From JAVWIF01 sp036639635 (GTDB taxonomy: Bacteria; Bacillota_I; Bacilli_A; Erysipelotrichales; Erysipelotrichaceae), in assembly GCA_036639635.1 (NCBI GenBank), contig JAVWIF010000063.1, forward strand, positions 1 through 9,390: DNA of 9,390 nucleotides. The letters are read 5' to 3'. A model generated the notes under the pieces. It searched no databases, was not told the DNA's origin, and saw only the letters and a program-made list of their open reading frames with translations. Within the stretch, counting starts at the first letter, position 1. The number at the start of each line of letters is the position of its first letter. Both the position numbers and the translations under genes were made by a program. Below are positions 5,983 through 9,390 of this stretch, one piece after another.

Positions 5983-7383
5983 ATGAGTAAAAATACAGGA
6001 AAAATTGTGCAAGTTATTGGACCGGTTGTTGATATTGCGTTTGAAGATGGACAACTACCTTCTCTTTTAACAGCCATTGATATTCCTTTAAAGAATAATG
6101 AAACATTGGTGGTTGAAGTTGCTGCGCACACTGGAGATGATCGTGTACGTTGTATATCCATGGGTGGAACTGATGGTTTAGTTCGTGGTATGGAAGCAAT
6201 TGATACAGGTGCCCCAATTAGTGTACCAGTAGGTAAAGAAGTCTTAGGAAGAATGTTTAATGTTTTAGGAAAAGAAATAGATGGATTAGGAGCAGTCAAA
6301 ACAGATAGACGTTTACCAATTCATCGCAGTGCACCAACATTTGATGAACAACAAACTTCTGCAGAAATGTTAGAAACGGGTATTAAAGTTATTGACTTAT
6401 TATGTCCATATTCTAAAGGTGGTAAGATTGGATTGTTTGGAGGAGCTGGTGTTGGTAAAACGGTTCTAATTCAAGAATTAATTCATAATATTGCGAAAGA
6501 ACATGGTGGTATGAGTGTTGTTACTGGAGTTGGAGAACGTACGCGTGAAGGTAACGATATGTACCATGAAATGAAAGATAGTGGTGTATTAGATAAAACA
6601 GTTTTAGTATATGGTCAAATGAATGAATCACCAGGAGCGCGTATGCGTGTAGGTCTAACAGGACTTACCATGGCTGAATATTTCCGTGATCAAGATCACC
6701 AAGATGTTTTATTATTTATTGATAACATCTTCCGTTTTACCCAAGCAGGTTCTGAAGTTAGTGCCTTATTAGGTAGAATGCCTAGTGCTGTTGGTTATCA
6801 ACCAACACTAGCAACCGAGATGGGACAACTACAAGAACGAATCACTTCTACTAAGAATGGTTCTATAACTTCTGTACAAGCTATCTATGTACCAGCAGAT
6901 GACTTAACTGACCCAGCTCCAGCTACTGCTTTTACGCACTTAGATGCAAAAACGGTACTAGATCGTGATATCGCTGCATTGGGAATTTACCCTGCAGTTG
7001 ATCCACTTGAATCAAGTTCAAGAATATTAGATCCACTCGTTGTTGGAGATGAGCATTATGCTGTTGCTCGTGGTGTTCAAGAAATATTACAACGCTATAA
7101 AGAATTACAAGATATTATCGCAATTCTTGGTATGGATGAATTAAGTGAAGAAGATAAAATTGTTGTTAACAGAGCAAGACGTGTTCGTAATTTCTTATCA
7201 CAACCTTTCAATGTAGCTGAAGTATTCTCAGGAATTAAAGGATGTTATGTCTCAAGAGAAGATACAATTCGTAGCTTTTCAGAACTATTAGAAGGAAAAT
7301 ATGATACTTTACCTGAACAAGCATTCATGTTTGCTTCTACCATTGAAGATGTAGTGGAAAAAGCTAAAGCTTTGGAAGAATAA
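5983..7383 (+). CDS. atpD: F1Fo ATP synthase subunit beta (catalytic)
   Basis: The catalytic subunit that makes ATP from ADP and phosphate in the F1 head. From the ATG at 5983 the product has 466 residues and begins MSKNTGKIVQVIGPVVDIAF, as in other beta subunits. The Walker A loop GGAGVGKT is at 153-160 (Lys159). The catalytic glutamate is Glu185 in GERTREGND (184-192), with Arg186 next to it. The Walker B region is DVLLFIDNIFRF (about 241-252). The DELSEED lever that pushes on gamma is complete at 385-391. The upstream ATG at 5968 would add five residues and overlap the atpG stop. All catalytic residues are present. atpC follows after three bases. Confidence 0.98.
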   Translation: MSKNTGKIVQVIGPVVDIAFEDGQLPSLLTAIDIPLKNNETLVVEVAAHTGDDRVRCISMGGTDGLVRGMEAIDTGAPISVPVGKEVLGRMFNVLGKEIDGLGAVKTDRRLPIHRSAPTFDEQQTSAEMLETGIKVIDLLCPYSKGGKIGLFGGAGVGKTVLIQELIHNIAKEHGGMSVVTGVGERTREGNDMYHEMKDSGVLDKTVLVYGQMNESPGARMRVGLTGLTMAEYFRDQDHQDVLLFIDNIFRFTQAGSEVSALLGRMPSAVGYQPTLATEMGQLQERITSTKNGSITSVQAIYVPADDLTDPAPATAFTHLDAKTVLDRDIAALGIYPAVDPLESSSRILDPLVVGDEHYAVARGVQEILQRYKELQDIIAILGMDELSEEDKIVVNRARRVRNFLSQPFNVAEVFSGIKGCYVSREDTIRSFSELLEGKYDTLPEQAFMFASTIEDVVEKAKALEE

Positions 7384-7386
7384 GCT

Positions 7387-7776
7387 ATGATTAAAGTTAA
7401 AATCATAACTCCTGTAGGCTTATATATGGATGAAGAAGTAGAAGCTATCAATGTTCGAACGATAGATGGGGAAACAACGATTTTAAGTCATCATATGCCG
7501 ATTGTGGCAATGTTACAAACATGTAAATGTTCTCTTAAAATTAAAGGAGAATACAAACCATATGCATTAGCTGGTGGTTTGCTTCAATACCGTGAAGATG
7601 AAATGCATATTTTAACAGATGCCATTGAAGGTAAAGAAGAAATAGATATAGAACGCGCTAAACGTGCTAAAGAACGTGCAGAGAATCGTTTAGCAAAAAC
7701 AGATGCAAAAAATACGCAAAGAGCTGAAGCAGCACTTGCGAAAGCAATGAATCGTATTAATGTATACCAAGAGTAA
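7387..7776 (+). CDS. atpC: F1Fo ATP synthase subunit epsilon
   Basis: The rotor-foot subunit that couples gamma to the c-ring and can inhibit ATP hydrolysis. The 129-residue product has the N-terminal beta-sandwich (about 1-82, with ITPVGLYMDEEVEA, SHHMPIVAML and YALAGGLLQ) and two C-terminal helices (about 85-101 and 107-125). The helix start IDIERA (86-91) matches the I(L)DxxRA ATP-binding motif described for Bacillus epsilon, suggesting that ATP may hold the inhibitory helices in the folded, permissive state. The stop is at the base of the operon terminator. A weak GGAAG (7374-7378) within the end of atpD is the likely ribosome binding site, and coupling to atpD is probable. Confidence 0.96.
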   Translation: MIKVKIITPVGLYMDEEVEAINVRTIDGETTILSHHMPIVAMLQTCKCSLKIKGEYKPYALAGGLLQYREDEMHILTDAIEGKEEIDIERAKRAKERAENRLAKTDAKNTQRAEAALAKAMNRINVYQE

Positions 7777-7807
7777 ACATCGAATAATATTCGGTGTTTT
7801 TTCTTTT
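7777..7807 (+). terminator. Intrinsic terminator of the upp-atp operon
   Basis: A 9-bp stem (7777-7785 paired with 7789-7797, one G-T wobble) with a 3-base loop is followed by TTTTT C TTTT. It begins directly after the atpC stop codon. It is a clear Rho-independent terminator and separates the atp operon from the next gene. Confidence 0.88.
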
Positions 7808-7812
7808 GTGGC

Positions 7813-7863
7813 GATAAAGTGACAATAACATATTTTAGGTGTTGATAAAGTGCTGATAAAGTG
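7813..7863 (+). repeat. Three direct repeats of GATAAAGTG at a promoter, operator candidate
   Basis: Identical 9-base copies start at 7813, 7844 and 7855. The start-to-start distances of 31 and 11 bases are close to three and one helical turns, so all three would face the same side of the DNA. Copy 2 overlaps the predicted -35 box and copy 3 fills part of the -35/-10 spacer of the following gene. This arrangement suits a binding site for a repressor, possibly the product of the downstream gene itself. The repeats are seen directly; the function is inferred. Confidence 0.6.
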
Positions 7864-7870
7864 GTATTCT
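7842..7870 (+). promoter_or_regulatory. Predicted promoter of the AlbA_2/ATP-binding gene
   Basis: TTGATA (7842-7847) and TATTCT (7865-7870) are spaced by exactly 17 bases. Transcription would start near 7877, leaving a very short leader before the ribosome binding site GAGGTGAT (7881-7888) and the ATG at 7894. A TACAAT at 7870-7875 is an alternative -10 but has no well-spaced -35. The -10 match is moderate, so the promoter may be weak or regulated. Confidence 0.5.
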
Positions 7871-7893
7871 ACAATCATAAGAGGTGATATAAT

Positions 7894-9345
7894 ATGTTTG
7901 ATTTAAAAGAATTAAGCAGTATAAAAGAAAAAGATATATTTGAAGGAAAGAAAGCAAAACGAGAATTACCGAACGCTATATGGGAAACGTATTCATCTTT
8001 TGCAAATTCATCTGGAGGAACTATTGTATTGGGAATAGAAGAACTGAAAAATGGATGTTTTCAAATTTGTGGCGTTGAACAAAGTGATAAGATAGTTAAA
8101 GACTTTTGGAATACCATAAATAATAAAAAGAAAGTAAATTTGAATATATTATGTAATCAAGATGTTAGAATTGAAACCATCGAAAACAAAACAATTATTA
8201 TCATAGAAATACCTAGAGCAGCACGTGAACAAAAGCCAATTTATCTTAATAATGATTTGTTTGGAGGTACCTATCGACGAAATGGAGAAGGGGATTATCA
8301 TTGTAGCATAATAGAGATTAAGAATATGCTGCGAGACCAGCCCGAAAGAACTAATGACTTTAAAATCGTGGAACAATTTGATATATCGGTACTTGATAAA
8401 GAGACGATTCGTTCTTATCGAAACTTATTTAGTGTTAATAAACCTGGACATACTTGGAATACTTTGGAAGATTCAGAATTTTTATATCGTATTAGTGCAA
8501 TTGAAAAAACGCATGAAAAAACATTTCGTCCGACAATCGCTGGTCTGCTTATGTTTGGTTACGATTATGATATTGAACGAATATTTCCAAATTACTTTTT
8601 AGATTATCAAGAAAAATTTGATAATCTTACACGTTGGACTAGTAGGCTGCATAGCGATCAAGGAGACTGGACAGGGAATTTATTTGATTACTTTTTTAGA
8701 GTGTATCAATATTTTTCTGCTTCTATAAAAACTCCATTTTTACTTGAAAATAATCTTTATAGAAAAGATGACTCGAATTTACATATTGCACTCAGAGAAG
8801 CATTATTGAATTGTATTGGAAATGCAGATTTTTATAACTCTAAAGGAATTTTGATAAACTATACACCATCTGGTATTCGATTTGAAAATCCTGGAGCTAT
8901 GAGAATAAGCATACAAAAAGCTATTGAAGGTGGTACCTCAGATGCTAGAAATAAAGCAATCATGAAAATGTTCGGACTTATTGGACTAGGGGAAAAAGCA
9001 GGGAGTGGTGTGCCAGATATATTTGCTATATGTAATGATTTGAACTTGCCAAAACCATATTTGCATGAGGAATATAATCCAGATAGAACATATTTAGAAA
9101 TCTATATTAGGCGAGGCAACATGCACTTATTAGAGCGGCAAAGCTTGCTCATATCAAATCAAGAAAAATTAGTAATGACTTATGTAGAAGATAAAGGTAG
9201 TTGTATATGCAAAGAAATAGAGGATCTATTGCATATAAAAGGAACACGAGCGCGAGTTATATTATCGCAAATGGTAAAAAAAGATTTATTAATAGCAAGA
9301 GGTGCTAATAGAAATAGAACATATATATGTAATCATAATTTATAG
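7894..9345 (+). CDS. AlbA_2 (Schlafen-type) / GHKL ATP-binding / winged-helix protein, probable DNA-binding regulator
   Basis: A soluble 483-residue protein of a family common in Bacillota and annotated as ATP-binding or putative DNA-binding (RecG-like C-terminal) protein. Domains in order: an AlbA_2 domain (about 15-145) with ELPNAIWETYSSFANSSGG (24-42), TIVLGI and YRRNGEGD (127-134); a linker with FRPTIAGLLMFG (211-222); a GHKL-type ATPase domain (about 290-400) with REALLN (301-306, Glu302 and Asn306), ENPGAM (331-336) and GLGEKAGSG (364-372); and a C-terminal winged helix (about 420-483). A histidine usual after the N-box (N-x-x-x-H-x-D-Y) is Asn310 here. There is no signal peptide or membrane helix. 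The gene lies after the atp terminator with its own promoter and GAGGTGAT ribosome binding site, so it is not part of the atp operon. Its biological role is unknown; regulation, perhaps of its own gene, is inferred. Confidence 0.85.
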   Translation: MFDLKELSSIKEKDIFEGKKAKRELPNAIWETYSSFANSSGGTIVLGIEELKNGCFQICGVEQSDKIVKDFWNTINNKKKVNLNILCNQDVRIETIENKTIIIIEIPRAAREQKPIYLNNDLFGGTYRRNGEGDYHCSIIEIKNMLRDQPERTNDFKIVEQFDISVLDKETIRSYRNLFSVNKPGHTWNTLEDSEFLYRISAIEKTHEKTFRPTIAGLLMFGYDYDIERIFPNYFLDYQEKFDNLTRWTSRLHSDQGDWTGNLFDYFFRVYQYFSASIKTPFLLENNLYRKDDSNLHIALREALLNCIGNADFYNSKGILINYTPSGIRFENPGAMRISIQKAIEGGTSDARNKAIMKMFGLIGLGEKAGSGVPDIFAICNDLNLPKPYLHEEYNPDRTYLEIYIRRGNMHLLERQSLLISNQEKLVMTYVEDKGSCICKEIEDLLHIKGTRARVILSQMVKKDLLIARGANRNRTYICNHNL

Positions 9346-9356
9346 AAACATTAACA

Positions 9357-9366
9357 TATAAAGTGG
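9357..9366 (+). repeat. Partial copy of the GATAAAGTG repeat downstream of the gene
   Basis: TATAAAGTGG contains eight of the nine repeat bases (ATAAAGTG, 9358-9365) plus the following G that copy 3 also has. It lies about a dozen bases after the stop of the AlbA_2 gene. It may mark the promoter of a next gene beyond the window, or be chance. The rest of 9346-9390 shows no gene or terminator. Confidence 0.25.
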
Positions 9367-9390
9367 AAAACAAGTGACTTTAGAATTGGC

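Noticed and set aside
5955..6299. Antisense open frame across the atpG-atpD junction
   Set aside because: It lies wholly opposite two well-identified genes, has a composition typical of a reverse-strand shadow and no recognisable motif. The other antisense frames in the operon were rejected for the same reason.
7888..7893. TATAAT directly before the ATG of the AlbA_2 gene as a -10 box
   Set aside because: Transcription would start inside the coding region, and no -35 lies 17 bases upstream. The sequence lies in the spacer after a good ribosome binding site.
8354..8602. Alternative-frame open frame inside the AlbA_2 gene
   Set aside because: It overlaps a protein with clear domain motifs in the main frame and has no ribosome binding site or family features.
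1..9390. tRNA, rRNA, CRISPR array, insertion sequence or riboswitch
   Set aside because: No cloverleaf, regularly spaced repeat-spacer pattern, transposase or terminal inverted repeat was seen, and the only gaps without genes are under 260 bases.

Overview
The window is AT-rich DNA from a low-GC Gram-positive bacterium (Bacillota). Three things point there: strong AGGAGG-type ribosome binding sites, frequent GTG starts, and the order (glyA?)-upp-atp, which is familiar from that phylum. The c-subunit sequence looks like that of fermentative anaerobes with sodium-coupled ATP synthases. An Erysipelotrichia-like or related anaerobe is my guess; the genus cannot be named from this sequence.

Layout. 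Positions 1-39 hold the last codons of an upstream gene, probably glyA, followed by an intrinsic terminator (46-71). A promoter region of about 200 bases follows, with two sigma-A-like promoters and a 17-base palindrome. From 294 to 7776 runs one co-directional cluster: upp (uracil salvage), a tiny atpZ-like gene, an atpI-like gene, then atpB-E-F-H-A-G-D-C, which encode the complete F1Fo ATP synthase (a, c, b, delta, alpha, gamma, beta, epsilon). Spacing is tight: upp/atpZ and atpF/atpH overlap and most other gaps are 2-40 bases. The one larger gap is the 84 bases before atpE, the gene for the multi-copy c subunit. No terminator is visible between upp and atpC, so upp is probably transcribed with the ATP synthase. 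A hairpin plus T-run (7777-7807) closes the operon.

After the terminator, a short promoter region with three GATAAAGTG direct repeats leads to a separate gene (7894-9345). It encodes a 483-residue AlbA_2 (Schlafen-type)/GHKL-ATPase/winged-helix protein, probably a DNA-binding regulator. The last 45 bases contain no gene.

How the genes work together. The eight structural subunits form the rotary enzyme: a and the c-ring carry the ion, b and delta are the stator, gamma and epsilon the rotor stalk, and alpha3beta3 the catalytic head. AtpI and AtpZ are small membrane accessory proteins. The c subunit carries the Gln/Glu/Thr/Tyr pattern of sodium-binding c-rings, so the enzyme is predicted to be Na+-coupled. 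The ATP synthase operon is otherwise ordinary. I see no clearly new multi-gene system. The points most worth following are the predicted Na+ coupling, the phased repeats at the AlbA_2 gene promoter, and the palindrome in the upp-atp promoter region.
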